From DATEOR01 sp963766725 (GTDB taxonomy: Bacteria; Actinomycetota; Thermoleophilia; Gaiellales; Gaiellaceae), in NCBI GenBank assembly GCA_963766725.1, contig CAVYBK010000004.1, positions 62,001 to 126,000 of the forward strand: a stretch of DNA of 64,000 nt. Reading direction: 5' to 3'. Positions 55,172 to 63,471 of this stretch are shown piece by piece (within the stretch, counting starts at the first letter, position 1; each line of letters begins with the position of its first letter). The position numbers and the translations under genes were made by a program. The notes beneath the pieces were generated by a model that saw only the letters and a list, made by a program, of their open reading frames with translations, did not search any database and was not told the origin of the DNA.

Positions 55172-55780
55172 CTAGGCCGCTTTGGTCAGCGGCTTGCCAC
55201 GATGGGCGATGACGTTGTCGATGATGCCGTAGTCCTTCGCCTCGGCGGCGGTCATGAAGTAGTCCCGCTCCATGTCCTTCGCGACCTTTTCCAGAGGCTG
55301 CTTCGTGTGCCCCGCGATGATCTCCTCGAGGAGGCGCTTCATGTTCAGCGTCTCGCGGGCCTGGATCTCGATGTCGGTCGCCTGGCCCTGGAATCCGGCC
55401 GAGACCTGGTGGATGAGGATCTTCGAGTGCGGGAGCGCCATGCGCTTGCCGTCCGTTCCGCCGGCGAGGAGTAGGGCTCCCATCGACATCGCGATGCCGA
55501 CGCAGATCGTCGACACGTCGGGCTTGATGAACTGCATCGTGTCGTAGATCGCCATGCCCGCATACACCGATCCGCCGGGCGAGTTGATGTAGATCGAGAT
55601 GTCCTTGTCCGGGTCCTCGGACTCGAGGTGGATCAGCTGGGCGACGATCAGGTTGGCGATCTGATCGTCCACGGGCGTACCGAGGAAGATGATGCGCTCG
55701 TTGAGCAGGCGCGAGTAGATGTCGAAGGCGCGCTCGCCTCGCGACGTCTGCTCGACCACCATCGGAATCAACGGACTCAT
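55172..55780 (-). CDS. clpP: ClpP protease subunit
   Basis: A 202-residue ClpP serine protease. The catalytic Ser is in GIAMSMGALLLAGG (MSMGA), the His in KILIHQVSAGFQG, and the Asp in the AKDYGIID segment. AGGAGG precedes the ATG, which overlaps the tig stop as ATGA. Confidence 0.96.
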   Translation of the reverse strand: MSPLIPMVVEQTSRGERAFDIYSRLLNERIIFLGTPVDDQIANLIVAQLIHLESEDPDKDISIYINSPGGSVYAGMAIYDTMQFIKPDVSTICVGIAMSMGALLLAGGTDGKRMALPHSKILIHQVSAGFQGQATDIEIQARETLNMKRLLEEIIAGHTKQPLEKVAKDMERDYFMTAAEAKDYGIIDNVIAHRGKPLTKAA

Positions 55781-57132
55781 CGTGCCTCCTCGCTGCCTGG
55801 GGTCCAAATGTTCATCTTCGTACCTTCCTTCTCCTTCTCGGGTGTCCAAAGTTTGTCGCGGGCGGCCGCGAGCTCGACCGGGATCCGCTTGACGCCTGCG
55901 ACGATTTCGTCGAGCGCCTTTTTCAGGCGCAGGTCGGCGCGAATGCGCTCGTAGCCGCCGTTTTCCTGCAGGAGCCGCTTCGACTCCTCGATGTCGTCGC
56001 CCTCTTCGCTCTGGCTCTCGATGAGCTCGTCGATCTCCTCATCGGGAACCTCGACGCCGAGCTTCGAGGCGGCCGCATCGAGCACGAGCTCACGCGCGAG
56101 CGACTGCTCGGCCTCCGCGCGGAGCCGGGCCACGACCTCGTCGGCCGACTGGCCGGTCATGGTCAGGTAGGTCTCCGTCGAGATGCCGCGCATCTGCAGC
56201 GAGCGGGCGATGCCGCTCCAGAGCTCGGCTGTGCGGCGCTCGACGAGCGGCTCGACGGTCTCGACCTCCGAGGCGTTCACGAGCGCGTCGACGGCCGCCT
56301 CGCGGAAGCGGATCTCGAGCTCCTCCGTCAGCTGCTCGAGCAGCCGCGACTCGATCTCGGCGCGGAGCTCCTCGAGCGTCTCGAACTCGCTCGCCGAGCG
56401 CGCGAGCTCGTCGTCGGCCTCGGGCAGCACCTTCTCCTTGATCTCCTTCACGGTGACCTCGACGGGGAGCTGGCCCTCCGCGCCCTGGATGTCGACGCTC
56501 TTCGTCGCGCCACGCTCCATGCCCGGCAGCGCATCGTCGATCTCGTTGACGAGCCGGTCGGCGCCGACCTCGGTGACGTAGTCGCGCTGCGGAGGCACGC
56601 CTTCGCCCAAGATGTCGAGCACGACCGTGTCGCCTTCCCGAACCGCGCGGTCTTCGACCGGGGCGAGCTCGGCGACGGTATCGCGCAGGCGGTCGAGCTC
56701 CGCGTCCACGGCCTCGGCAGGCACCTCGGCCTCCGCGAACGGAACCTCGAGCGTCGTCCAGTCGGCGACCTCGGGCTTCGGCATGACGGCGACGGTGGCG
56801 CTGAACTTGAACGTGCCGCCGTCGTCCGGCAGCCCGTCGAACTCGACCTCGGGGCTCGCAACAGGGCGGATGCCGGAGGTCTCGGCGGCGCTCCAGAACC
56901 AGGAATCGAGGTGGCCGCGGAGCGCCTCCTGCCATACGGCCTCGCGCCCCACCCGGGCGACGACGACCGGGACGGGAGCCTTGCCCTTGCGGAAGCCGGG
57001 CAAGCGGAGCGATTCGGCCATGTCCGTGGCGGCGTGCTCGAACGCGTGCGCGACGTCCTCCTCGGGAACCTCGACGTCGAGGCGGACGCGGCTTTCCGGG
57101 AGCTCTTCGACCTTCGTCTTCACGAAGGCCAT
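55777..57132 (-). CDS. tig: Trigger factor
   Basis: A 451-residue ribosome-associated chaperone and prolyl isomerase. The ribosome-binding loop is PGFRKGKAP (near residue 45), the PPIase domain follows (REGDTVVLDILGEG), and the C-terminal helical arms are present. A short tail with a repeated tryptophan motif (LWTPEKEKEG, IWTPGSEEA) is unusual. tig-clpP-clpX is the standard order. The ATG is at 57132. Confidence 0.95.
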   Translation of the reverse strand: MAFVKTKVEELPESRVRLDVEVPEEDVAHAFEHAATDMAESLRLPGFRKGKAPVPVVVARVGREAVWQEALRGHLDSWFWSAAETSGIRPVASPEVEFDGLPDDGGTFKFSATVAVMPKPEVADWTTLEVPFAEAEVPAEAVDAELDRLRDTVAELAPVEDRAVREGDTVVLDILGEGVPPQRDYVTEVGADRLVNEIDDALPGMERGATKSVDIQGAEGQLPVEVTVKEIKEKVLPEADDELARSASEFETLEELRAEIESRLLEQLTEELEIRFREAAVDALVNASEVETVEPLVERRTAELWSGIARSLQMRGISTETYLTMTGQSADEVVARLRAEAEQSLARELVLDAAASKLGVEVPDEEIDELIESQSEEGDDIEESKRLLQENGGYERIRADLRLKKALDEIVAGVKRIPVELAAARDKLWTPEKEKEGTKMNIWTPGSEEAR

Positions 57133-57177
57133 TGTGTCAGAAGGTCTTAGACCTCCCGGCCGGTCCAGGCGTCGCGG

Positions 57178-57849
57178 CTAGACGTGATGGAAGTCGATGA
57201 CGAGGCGATCTGGGTTGTGCAGTTCCTGCACGTTCCAGCACGTGGGGCGACTGAGACCCATGATCCAGGAGAGCGTCGCCTCGAAGTCGCCGGACTGCGC
57301 AGCCTGGGCGAGGGTGCCGAATCCAGGGGTGAGGACGCGCGAGCCGCCGTAGGTGGGATTGCCGTCGAAGTCGTAGCCGGTCGCGCCCTGCACGACGAGG
57401 TGGACGAAGGCGTCGCCGTAGACCTCGAGCGGCATGTCGCTCGGATCCTGGGTGAACGGGGGCTTCGCCGCGCGGATCTCGTAGTACGGGATGCCGCCGT
57501 TCCCCGCGGGGTTCGGCTTCGGTTCCGTGAACTCGAACACGATCCGGTCGTAGCCGTCGTGGGCGCCGACCCTCACATCCGTGAGGTTCATGAAGACGCC
57601 GTCTTCGCCGCCGCTCTGCGGCTCGCAGACGACCGGCGGCGGCGCAGGTTGAGCCTCGGTCTCCGTCGATGCCCCGCCCGACTTCCCGGAACTGGTCTCC
57701 CCCTCCTCACTCGTGCTCGCAGCCGGCTCAGATTCGGCCGGCTCGACGGCAGGGGTCGCGGTCGGCACAGGGCCAGCCTCCCTCGCGCCGGAGCCACACC
57801 CGGCCAGGAGCGCAGAGATCATGAGGAGAAGGGGGAGTGCTTTGGTCAT
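57178..57849 (-). CDS. Lipoprotein with AMIN-like domain
   Basis: A 223-residue lipoprotein (lipobox LLAGC at Cys18). A linker rich in Ser, Glu, Ala and Pro (about 25-75) leads to a domain beginning near residue 85, with VRVGAHDGYDRIVFEFTEP and ending in DRLVIDF, the pattern of AMIN-type beta domains, which bind cell-wall components. The ATG at 57849 is used; an ATG at 57858 adds three residues. It follows tig by 45 bases on the same strand and is preceded by tRNA-Leu. Confidence 0.75.
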   Translation of the reverse strand: MTKALPLLLMISALLAGCGSGAREAGPVPTATPAVEPAESEPAASTSEEGETSSGKSGGASTETEAQPAPPPVVCEPQSGGEDGVFMNLTDVRVGAHDGYDRIVFEFTEPKPNPAGNGGIPYYEIRAAKPPFTQDPSDMPLEVYGDAFVHLVVQGATGYDFDGNPTYGGSRVLTPGFGTLAQAAQSGDFEATLSWIMGLSRPTCWNVQELHNPDRLVIDFHHV

Positions 57850-57953
57850 GGGCCGCATTCTGCGAGGGCCCGGTAACCCCGAAGCCGCGCCTGCGTAACG
57901 ACCGCGCAACCGTCGCCAAAGCCGCGGGACGGGCCGGGCGTCCTCCTTGTAGG

Positions 57954-58037
57954 TGCGGGCGAGAGGACTCGAACCTCCAAGGGCCGAAGCCCAGCGGGTC
58001 CTAAACCCGCCGCGTCTTCCAGTTCCGCCACGCCCGC
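57954..58037 (-). tRNA. tRNA-Leu (UAG)
   Basis: An 84-base minus-strand class II tRNA. GCGGGCG pairs with CGCCCGC at the ends. The anticodon loop TTTAGGA gives UAG, reading CUA/CUN leucine codons. A long variable arm (near 57985-58000) is leucine-like. CCA is not encoded. Confidence 0.95.
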
Positions 58038-58045
58038 GTGGAAAA

Positions 58046-58051
58046 ACGATA
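58046..58051 (-). promoter_or_regulatory. Candidate -10 of tRNA-Leu
   Basis: Minus-strand TATCGT, eight bases before the mature 5' end. Confidence 0.35.
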
Positions 58052-58072
58052 CCGCCTGGGTAGGGGAAGTCC

Positions 58073-59035
58073 ATGGAGACGAAGGAAGCGCCGGCGCCCC
58101 AGCCCGAGCAGCGCGAGCGGGAGCTTCCGGACCCGGGGCTGACGGACCTTTCGTTCCGGGACTACAGGGCGATCGTCGTCCGGGCGGGCAAGCAGGCGCT
58201 TGCGCACGGCATCACCGATCTCGCCGCGGCGCTCGCCTATTACTCGTTCCTCGCCATCCCGGCGGTGCTCCTCGTCGCGGTCGGCCTCTTCTCGCTCTTC
58301 GCGAGCCCGGACGGAATCACGACGCTGATCGACAAGCTCGGCACCGTCGTCCCCTCTCAGGCGACGCAGCTGATCGAGGACAGCCTCCGGCGGATGAACG
58401 AGAACAAGAGCGGGAGCCTCGTGATGGTCATCGTCGGCTTCGCCCTCGCCCTGTGGACGACGACGGGGGCGATGACCTCGTTCATGCGGGCGGTCAACCG
58501 CGCCTATGACCGGGACGAAGGCCGGGGCTTCGTGCGGCAGCGCCTCGTCGCCGTGCAGATGGTGGTCGCGATGGGGGTCGCCTTCCTGCTCGTCTTCGGG
58601 CTGCTCGTCCTCGGCCCGGTGATGTCGGGCTGGATCGGCGACGCGCTCGACATCGAGGGCGTGATGGGGTGGCTCTGGTGGGTGGCGCAGTGGCCGATCC
58701 TGCTCGTCGGCCTCCTCGCCGTGTTCGCGACGGTGCTCTACCTGGGGCCGAACGTCGACCACCCCCGCTGGCGCTTCCTCACGCCGGGCGCGGTCTTCGC
58801 CGTCGTCGTCTGGCTCATCGCATCGGGGCTGTTCGCCGTCTACACCTCGATGTTCGACTCCTACAACAAGACGTGGGGATCCTTGGCAGCCGTGATCGTG
58901 ATGCTGACCTGGCTCTGGGTGACGGCGATCGCACTGCTGCTCGGGGCTGAGATCAACTCCGAGGCCGAGCGAAGCCGGGAGTTGCGGCAGGGCCAGCCGG
59001 CCGGGCGCACGATCCAGGCGCCGTCCAGGGCCTAG
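58073..59035 (+). CDS. YihY/BrkB-family membrane protein
   Basis: A 320-residue protein with six membrane helices (residues about 60-290). The family signatures are AAALAYYSFLAIPAVLLV, the conserved ALALWTTTGAMTSFMRAVNRAYD segment, and LGPNVDHPRWRFLTPGAV. YihY proteins were once called RNase BN in error; their real function is uncertain and may be transport. The ATG has AGGGGAAG upstream. tRNA-Arg follows 28 bases after the stop. Confidence 0.9.
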   Translation: METKEAPAPQPEQRERELPDPGLTDLSFRDYRAIVVRAGKQALAHGITDLAAALAYYSFLAIPAVLLVAVGLFSLFASPDGITTLIDKLGTVVPSQATQLIEDSLRRMNENKSGSLVMVIVGFALALWTTTGAMTSFMRAVNRAYDRDEGRGFVRQRLVAVQMVVAMGVAFLLVFGLLVLGPVMSGWIGDALDIEGVMGWLWWVAQWPILLVGLLAVFATVLYLGPNVDHPRWRFLTPGAVFAVVVWLIASGLFAVYTSMFDSYNKTWGSLAAVIVMLTWLWVTAIALLLGAEINSEAERSRELRQGQPAGRTIQAPSRA

Positions 59036-59048
59036 CGCGGCCCCGGGC

Positions 59049-59054
59049 TACACT
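59049..59054 (+). promoter_or_regulatory. Candidate -10 of tRNA-Arg
   Basis: TACACT, nine bases before the mature 5' end, within CCCCGGGCTACACT (59041-59054), identical to the 14 bases upstream of deoC. Confidence 0.42.
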
Positions 59055-59063
59055 CCTTCCTCG

Positions 59064-59135
59064 GGCCCCGTAGCTCAGCGGATAGAGCAGCGGACTTCGA
59101 ATCCGCGTGCGGAGGTTCGACTCCTCCCGGGGCCA
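59064..59135 (+). tRNA. tRNA-Arg (UCG)
   Basis: A 72-base cloverleaf. GGCCCCG pairs with CGGGGCC, the anticodon stem GCGGA/TCCGC encloses CTTCGAA with anticodon UCG (CGA codons), and the T arm is GGAGGTTCGACTCCTCC. CCA is not encoded. tRNA genes with such 3' ends often serve as integration sites. Confidence 0.95.
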
Positions 59136-59281
59136 TGCTCTCCATTGACTGACGACATCCCACGCACGCCGATGTACGGCTTGCCGCACGCTCTAGGGTG
59201 GCAACGAAAGGGGCAACGCACCGAAGATATTCCCCAGGGAAGCCTGGCGCTGCGATGGGGTAAGGGATCCTCTGGGGGCCA

Positions 59282-59953
59282 CTAACGAAGATGCCCGCCC
59301 GAGGTCTCGACTTGCCGCGCGAAGACGACGACGTTGTCGAGGTAGTGGCCCGTCGCCGCGTCGAACGGGCCGCCGCACGTGATCAGGCGCAGCTCCGGCT
59401 TCGGAGTCTGCCCGTAGACGATCGCCGTGGGGAACGCAGCCTTCGTGTATTCGCGGACCGCGTAGACCCGGAACCGGAGCGCGGCGCGATTCGGCGAGGC
59501 CACCCTTAGAAGATCGCCTGGGGCGACCTCGCCCAATCGGTAGAAGACGCCAGGCCCATCCTTGGAGTCCACGTGACCGACGATGACGGCGGCTCCCGTC
59601 TCCCCCGGCTTCGGCCCGAGCGCATACCAGCCCGCAACCGAGTAGTCGGTCGGAACGTGGAGTGTCCGGTCCGGATTCAGGCCGAGGCGGATGACATTCG
59701 TCCTGACACCGATCGAAGGGATGGCGAGGCGCGAGGGCGCTTTGACCGGCCGAGACTCGTCGTGTGTATGCGCACGCACCGCCTGCGGCAATGGCGATCC
59801 CTGCACCGGAAGGGTGCCGCTTACCCTTACGCGCGGCGCGCCTTCTTGGCGGCCGAAGGCGAGCCCGATGATCCCGGCGACGACGAGACCCACCACCAAG
59901 AGGTCGAGCGGGAGCACCGGCCTGCTGCGCCCTCGATGCCTCAAGATGCTCAC
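59282..59953 (-). CDS. Class F-like sortase
   Basis: A 223-residue transpeptidase with an N-terminal membrane helix (residues 17-33). The catalytic His127 is in IVGHVDS and Cys193 is in ITCGG. The third catalytic residue is less clear: the strand reads HYLDNVVVFA, with Leu where many sortases have Arg. It would attach surface proteins to the cell wall. It lies 15 bases after a probable substrate gene. Confidence 0.85.
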   Translation of the reverse strand: MSILRHRGRSRPVLPLDLLVVGLVVAGIIGLAFGRQEGAPRVRVSGTLPVQGSPLPQAVRAHTHDESRPVKAPSRLAIPSIGVRTNVIRLGLNPDRTLHVPTDYSVAGWYALGPKPGETGAAVIVGHVDSKDGPGVFYRLGEVAPGDLLRVASPNRAALRFRVYAVREYTKAAFPTAIVYGQTPKPELRLITCGGPFDAATGHYLDNVVVFARQVETSGGHLR

Positions 59954-59968
59954 GCCCGAATACTTGGT

Positions 59969-60475
59969 CTACCGGCCGCGTCGCGCCAGCCGCTGACGCA
60001 GGGTGACCGCGATTCCTGCCAGGAGCAGGCAGCTTGCGCCGAAGGCAGTCCAGAAGACCGAGCGCTGGGCGGTTCCGCCTGCCCCGGTTGCGGGGCCGCC
60101 CAGCGGAACGGCGGTCACCGTCAGCGACGCGCCGACTCCGACGTTTCCTCCGCCGCAGCGGAGCCCAACGTCGTAGCTTCCTGCGGGGGTCGATGTTGGC
60201 ACCGTGTAGTCGAGAGCGAAGTCCCCGTTAGAGTCACGCTCCGCGGTCGGGCCGAAGCCGTCGGGAGGGAACAGGACCGCGTCTGCCGTAACGGTCGCCC
60301 CGTCGGAAGCAGGGCACCCCTTGACCGGAATCGATCCGGAGATGTGCACCGTGCTGCCCGCAGGGACACTCGTCGGGGACACGCTGATCGAAGCCTTCTT
60401 CGCTGGGTAGGCCGGCGCTGCAATGAGCATGGCAGCCGAAGTCACGACCGCCGCACTGATGAGGAACCGTCTCAT
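59969..60475 (-). CDS. Secreted Ig-like protein, probable sortase substrate (GPATG)
   Basis: A 168-residue protein with a signal peptide (first 24 residues), an extracellular beta domain (VSPTSVPAGSTVHISGSIPV and SYDVGLRCGGGNVGV), and a cell-wall-anchor-like C-terminus: GPATG (near residues 128-132), a hydrophobic helix (FWTAFGASCLLLAGIAVTL) and a basic tail (RRGR). GPATG differs from LPxTG at the first position. The sortase gene follows immediately. The ATG overlaps the 44-residue gene's stop as ATGA. Confidence 0.75.
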   Translation of the reverse strand: MRRFLISAAVVTSAAMLIAAPAYPAKKASISVSPTSVPAGSTVHISGSIPVKGCPASDGATVTADAVLFPPDGFGPTAERDSNGDFALDYTVPTSTPAGSYDVGLRCGGGNVGVGASLTVTAVPLGGPATGAGGTAQRSVFWTAFGASCLLLAGIAVTLRQRLARRGR

Positions 60476-60606
60476 GACGCCTCTCTTTCTCGGCCCTTCT
60501 TCGGGGCCGTCTGCCCGGTTGACTCGATCGCGAGCACGGGACTGCAGAGGCCGCTCGTGGCGACGGCGACGACCAGTGCTCCTACGGGGAGAACCCTTCT
60601 CCTCAT
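60472..60606 (-). CDS. 44-residue secreted peptide, first gene of the sortase operon
   Basis: A short gene with a signal peptide (VLPVGALVVAVATSGLCSPVLA) and a mature part of about 18 residues (IESTGQTAPKKGREREAS). Its stop overlaps the Ig-like start, which supports translation. The mature part is polar and basic; the role is unknown. The first ATG is at 60606, and the longer upstream frame does not look coding. Confidence 0.5.
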   Translation of the reverse strand: MRRRVLPVGALVVAVATSGLCSPVLAIESTGQTAPKKGREREAS

Positions 60607-60969
60607 GGTTCGATTGTCCGAGCGGTTCGTAACTCTTCCGGGGCGCGCCCGCAACGACTTAGCAACGCAGGGCCTGCCCGCCACCCTACTTTCTGGCCGC
60701 GTTGGGCCCTGAGTCACACGGCGCAGACATGACCGAAACGATGGTCCGGCATGGCCGAGGCCGCTCCGTGGTCTGGGAGGGCGACCTTTGGGGCTGGGCG
60801 CAGCCCTAAATGTCGTGCGCTGCCTTCTCCGCCTATTGCTCGGCGTTCAGTTTGCGCCGCCTGTCAACGAGCTCGACGCGCTCGTGCGAGGCTCGGGAAC
60901 TAGTCTTTCGTCCCGTGTTGCGGAGCGCCCCGTCCAAGGATGATTCGTCGTTCCCAATTTGGGCGAAAC
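60607..60969. other. Non-coding stretch between the sortase operon and the membrane protein
   Basis: About 363 bases with no convincing gene. A 26-codon open frame (60729-60809) lacks an Shine-Dalgarno sequence and is not supported. The left part should hold the promoter of the divergent sortase operon, but no clear -10/-35 pair is visible. The right part has a slightly lower GC than the core genes. Confidence 0.5.
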
Positions 60970-61722
60970 ATGCGCGTTGCATCACCAAGACCTCGTCACG
61001 AAGAACTTCCAGCGCCACCTCAGGCCGGACGGCTGGGGGTCGTCGTTCGTCGGCGTCCCGTCCTGGGTGCGATCATCGCTGTCTGGCTGCCGCTGGCCGC
61101 ACTCAGTCTGGCCGGTCAGTTGTATCTCTACGTGTTCGGAGGTACGGACACGAGGATCCCTCGCCGACTCAACGTCGACAGTGAGCTGACGGTCTGGTCG
61201 TGGTTCCAGTCGACACTCCTCTTCGCCTGCGCGGCTCTACTTGCCGTCGCTGCGTTTCTGGCGTACCGGATGCGAGATCGGTATGTGCGGCACTGGCTCG
61301 TTCTGTCATTGGCGTTGCTGTGGGTGTCTGTCGACGAGGCCGCCTCGATCCACGAACTTACGATCGCCCCGCTCCACAACGCCCTCGACACGCATGGAAT
61401 CTTCTACTTCGCATGGGTCATTCCGGCACTCCTCGTCGTCGTCGTGCTCGGATTGGCTTACGTGAGGTTTCTGGGAAATCTCCCACGAGAAGTAAGAACA
61501 CTCTTCATATGTGCGGCCGGCACCTATGTGATCGGGGCGCTCGGAGGAGACCTCGTCGGGGGTCACTGGTACGAGGCCCACGGCGGCGACAACCTCACCT
61601 ATGCGCTCATGACTCAGATCGAAGAGAACCTGGAGACGGCGGGGATCTCGTTGGGGATCGTCGCGGTGCTCACCTACTTCATTCGCGTTATGCCAGAGTG
61701 GGTGATACGGGTGGAGGCGTGA
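60970..61722 (+). CDS. Six-helix membrane protein of unknown function
   Basis: A protein of about 250 residues with an N-terminal basic segment and six hydrophobic helices. Charged residues lie at conserved-looking points: SVDEAASIHE (near residue 125) and EENLETAGISLG near the C-terminus. Such acidic-His pairs within helices appear in a family of actinobacterial membrane proteins with no name. The ATG at 60970 is preferred over 60940 because the intervening residues add little; neither has a strong Shine-Dalgarno. Confidence 0.65.
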   Translation: MRVASPRPRHEELPAPPQAGRLGVVVRRRPVLGAIIAVWLPLAALSLAGQLYLYVFGGTDTRIPRRLNVDSELTVWSWFQSTLLFACAALLAVAAFLAYRMRDRYVRHWLVLSLALLWVSVDEAASIHELTIAPLHNALDTHGIFYFAWVIPALLVVVVLGLAYVRFLGNLPREVRTLFICAAGTYVIGALGGDLVGGHWYEAHGGDNLTYALMTQIEENLETAGISLGIVAVLTYFIRVMPEWVIRVEA

Positions 61723-61877
61723 TGTGCCGTGATGGGCTAGGGCGATGGACGCTGACGGCTTCCGCCCGAGCAACCGAGCGACGACCGGCGCGTAGGAGCT
61801 CAGTTCTCGGAGCCCGTCACGAGCCCGATGGGTTCGATGCAAAGAGCGCCGGCCAGCTTGCTTCACGGACTGTGGAG

Positions 61878-62312
61878 CTAAGGCTCGGCGCGTTGCTTTA
61901 AGGCAGCGTTCATCTGGACGAATCCGCGCCGCGTCTTCTCAAGAACCCCGCCGACGAACGGAACAAGGATGCCCCTGAACGCCTCACGCTGAACGAACAG
62001 CGTCCCGCCGTCTCGGGGCTGAAGTTGGAGATGATGCTCCCCGTCGAAGATGCCGGGAACCACCAAACGTCCCAGCCAGGCGAGTTCCTGATTCGGCTCC
62101 GCCTTCAGGACGGACGGCTTCATCGTTATCGCTCGCCCCTCGGGCAGCTCTAGCCTCACTTCGAGATGGGAGCCTACGGCGGGTTGACCGCTGATCTGCC
62201 GAATGAACGGATTCCACTGAGGGTACGAACCGAAGTCCGTGAGGACTTCCCAGACTCGCTCAGGAGGCGCAGCGATCTCGATCTCGGTATGCAGTTCCTT
62301 CAACGCGGGCAA
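61878..62312 (-). CDS. SRPBCC (START-like) domain protein
   Basis: A 144-residue helix-grip protein that binds a hydrophobic ligand. The pattern EIAAPPERVWEVLTDFGSYPQWNPF at the N-terminus is the family signature, and the GFVQMNAALKQRAEP tail forms the long C-terminal helix. The start appears to be TTG (62312), reading PALKELHTEIEI. The ligand is unknown. The 155 bases downstream hold no gene I can support. Confidence 0.8.
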   Translation of the reverse strand: MPALKELHTEIEIAAPPERVWEVLTDFGSYPQWNPFIRQISGQPAVGSHLEVRLELPEGRAITMKPSVLKAEPNQELAWLGRLVVPGIFDGEHHLQLQPRDGGTLFVQREAFRGILVPFVGGVLEKTRRGFVQMNAALKQRAEP

Positions 62313-62401
62313 GCCTAACGGCTCGCTTGGCCGCCCCGACTCGCCCCCCGCCGCCCTTCCCGCACGGCCGGGCTCGACTTATCTACGGGGCATGGTCGCC
62401 C

Positions 62402-62620
62402 TCATCGGTGCTCAACGATGTACGTCTCGACGCCGGGATTGCGAGCCTGCCAGGAAGCGAGGTAGACGTTAACTTCACGGCGTGCCTGGGTTTCACTCGG
62501 CGCGCCAGGGATGTACACGACGAGCTCATGCGACCGTCGACGTTCGGCGGTGCAGCCCGTCTGGCGCAGGAACTCCTGCAGGCTGAGGAACAGATTGGGG
62601 TTGCTGATGTAGACGTACAA
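62402..62620 (-). CDS. Small conserved-looking protein (72 residues)
   Basis: A 72-residue soluble protein with alternating strands and helices (YVYISNPNLFLSLQEFL, HELVVYIPGA, VNVYLASWQARNPG). The order helix-CTA-strand-helix resembles small actinobacterial proteins of unknown role that I have seen. The first start is a TTG at 62620; a TGA lies not far upstream. It is divergent from the next small gene, with 90 bases between. Confidence 0.5.
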   Translation of the reverse strand: MYVYISNPNLFLSLQEFLRQTGCTAERRRSHELVVYIPGAPSETQARREVNVYLASWQARNPGVETYIVEHR

Positions 62621-62710
62621 GCCGCAGTGGCGCTCGGGAGTTGCCGCAACCGAGTCGCCTTCTCACTGTCGTCGAGAACGTCAACGTGTCAAGAGCCTTA
62701 CTCTGCGGCC

Positions 62711-62923
62711 ATGCGTACCTATCTCACACTCGTAACCGGGAAAGGCTTTGACGTTGATGGTGAGGTGCTCGAAGTGGCCCGCCAGCTTCAGGCGGAAGGC
62801 GTATCTCCACGACTCGTCTCGTTCACGGCCCATATCTCAGGCAAGGTCACCCAAGTCCTTGTTAATCCCGACCACGTTGTATTCCTCTCGGGCGCGACAG
62901 GCTCTGACCTTCGTACCGCCTAA
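62711..62923 (+). CDS. Small protein (70 residues) of unknown function
   Basis: A 70-residue protein from an ATG to a TAA, with a pattern of strands and helices (TYLTLVTGKGFDVDGEVLEVARQL, TAHISGKVTQVLVNPD). There is no clear Shine-Dalgarno. The stop lies within CCTAACGG, a string also seen at 62314-62321. I give it moderate weight because its codon pattern looks protein-like. Confidence 0.42.
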   Translation: MRTYLTLVTGKGFDVDGEVLEVARQLQAEGVSPRLVSFTAHISGKVTQVLVNPDHVVFLSGATGSDLRTA

Positions 62924-63138
62924 CGGTTCGGGCCTTGGATGCCAAGCTCGCTCGACAACGCAAGCGCTCCCCGCGCAAGCATCTCGCTTCAGTCGTGAAA
63001 GCGTCTGCTCGAATCGCTCAAGCGCTAATGGGTTTAGAAGGTCGCCCCTTGACGCAATAGGCTCAGCTTGTGGCGGAAACGAAATCGTTGGCGGAGGTGA
63101 GTTCCATCTCGCTCCTCAGATGGAAGAACGAAAGATGA

Positions 63139-63372
63139 TCACGTTCTCAGCGGCAGGAGGAGTTCGCCTCGTGGGCTTTCGTGCCCGGGCGCGAGAAGGA
63201 AGAGCCCCCTCCCGAGCAGATATGACCTCGGGGTGAGTTCAATCGGCGCTGCGCAGTCTCGGTGGCCGCACTCGCAGAAGAACTCAGCGTGTGCATCTAA
63301 CGAGTCGGCTCGAAGTGCGCAAATCCGTTCGTTCACGCGCTTGAGTAGCTTGGAGAGGCCTTCGCTGTCCAT
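63139..63372 (-). CDS. Small cysteine-containing protein
   Basis: A protein of about 77 residues from an ATG at 63372 (an upstream in-frame start at 63423 would add 17). It reads like a family of small actinobacterial proteins with KRVNERICALRADSLDAHAEF, then CECGHRDCAAPIELT and FLLAPGHES. Two Cys pairs (CECGHRDC) suggest a metal or disulfide site. The C-terminal tail is short. The function is unknown. Confidence 0.5.
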   Translation of the reverse strand: MDSEGLSKLLKRVNERICALRADSLDAHAEFFCECGHRDCAAPIELTPRSYLLGRGLFLLAPGHESPRGELLLPLRT

Positions 63373-63404
63373 CACGTCCCCTTCTTGTCCCTCAAGCTCC
63401 CGCG

Positions 63405-63434
63405 GCCCACGTGGGACGGACATCCCACGTGGGC
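63405..63434. repeat. Paired CCCACGTGGG palindromes forming a perfect 12-base hairpin
   Basis: Left arm 63405-63416, six-base loop, right arm 63423-63434, fully complementary. Each arm holds the ten-base palindrome CCCACGTGGG, so the site is also two operators spaced 18 bases centre to centre. It lies 38 bases after the stop of the leftward ABM gene and at the upstream side of the small Cys gene. It could be a terminator or a dual operator. Confidence 0.55.
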
Positions 63435-63471
63435 ACCTCGATTCGCGGAAACGTCTGACCGGCGCTCGTTC

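Noticed and set aside
60729..60809. A 26-codon open frame between the sortase operon and the membrane protein
   Set aside because: There is no Shine-Dalgarno and no recognisable sequence; it is within chance in GC-rich DNA.
62314..62930. Two CCTAACGG strings, about 600 bases apart, that resemble integron attC core ends
   Set aside because: Neither has the matching inverted GTTAGGC core within cassette distance, so an integron cassette is not supported.
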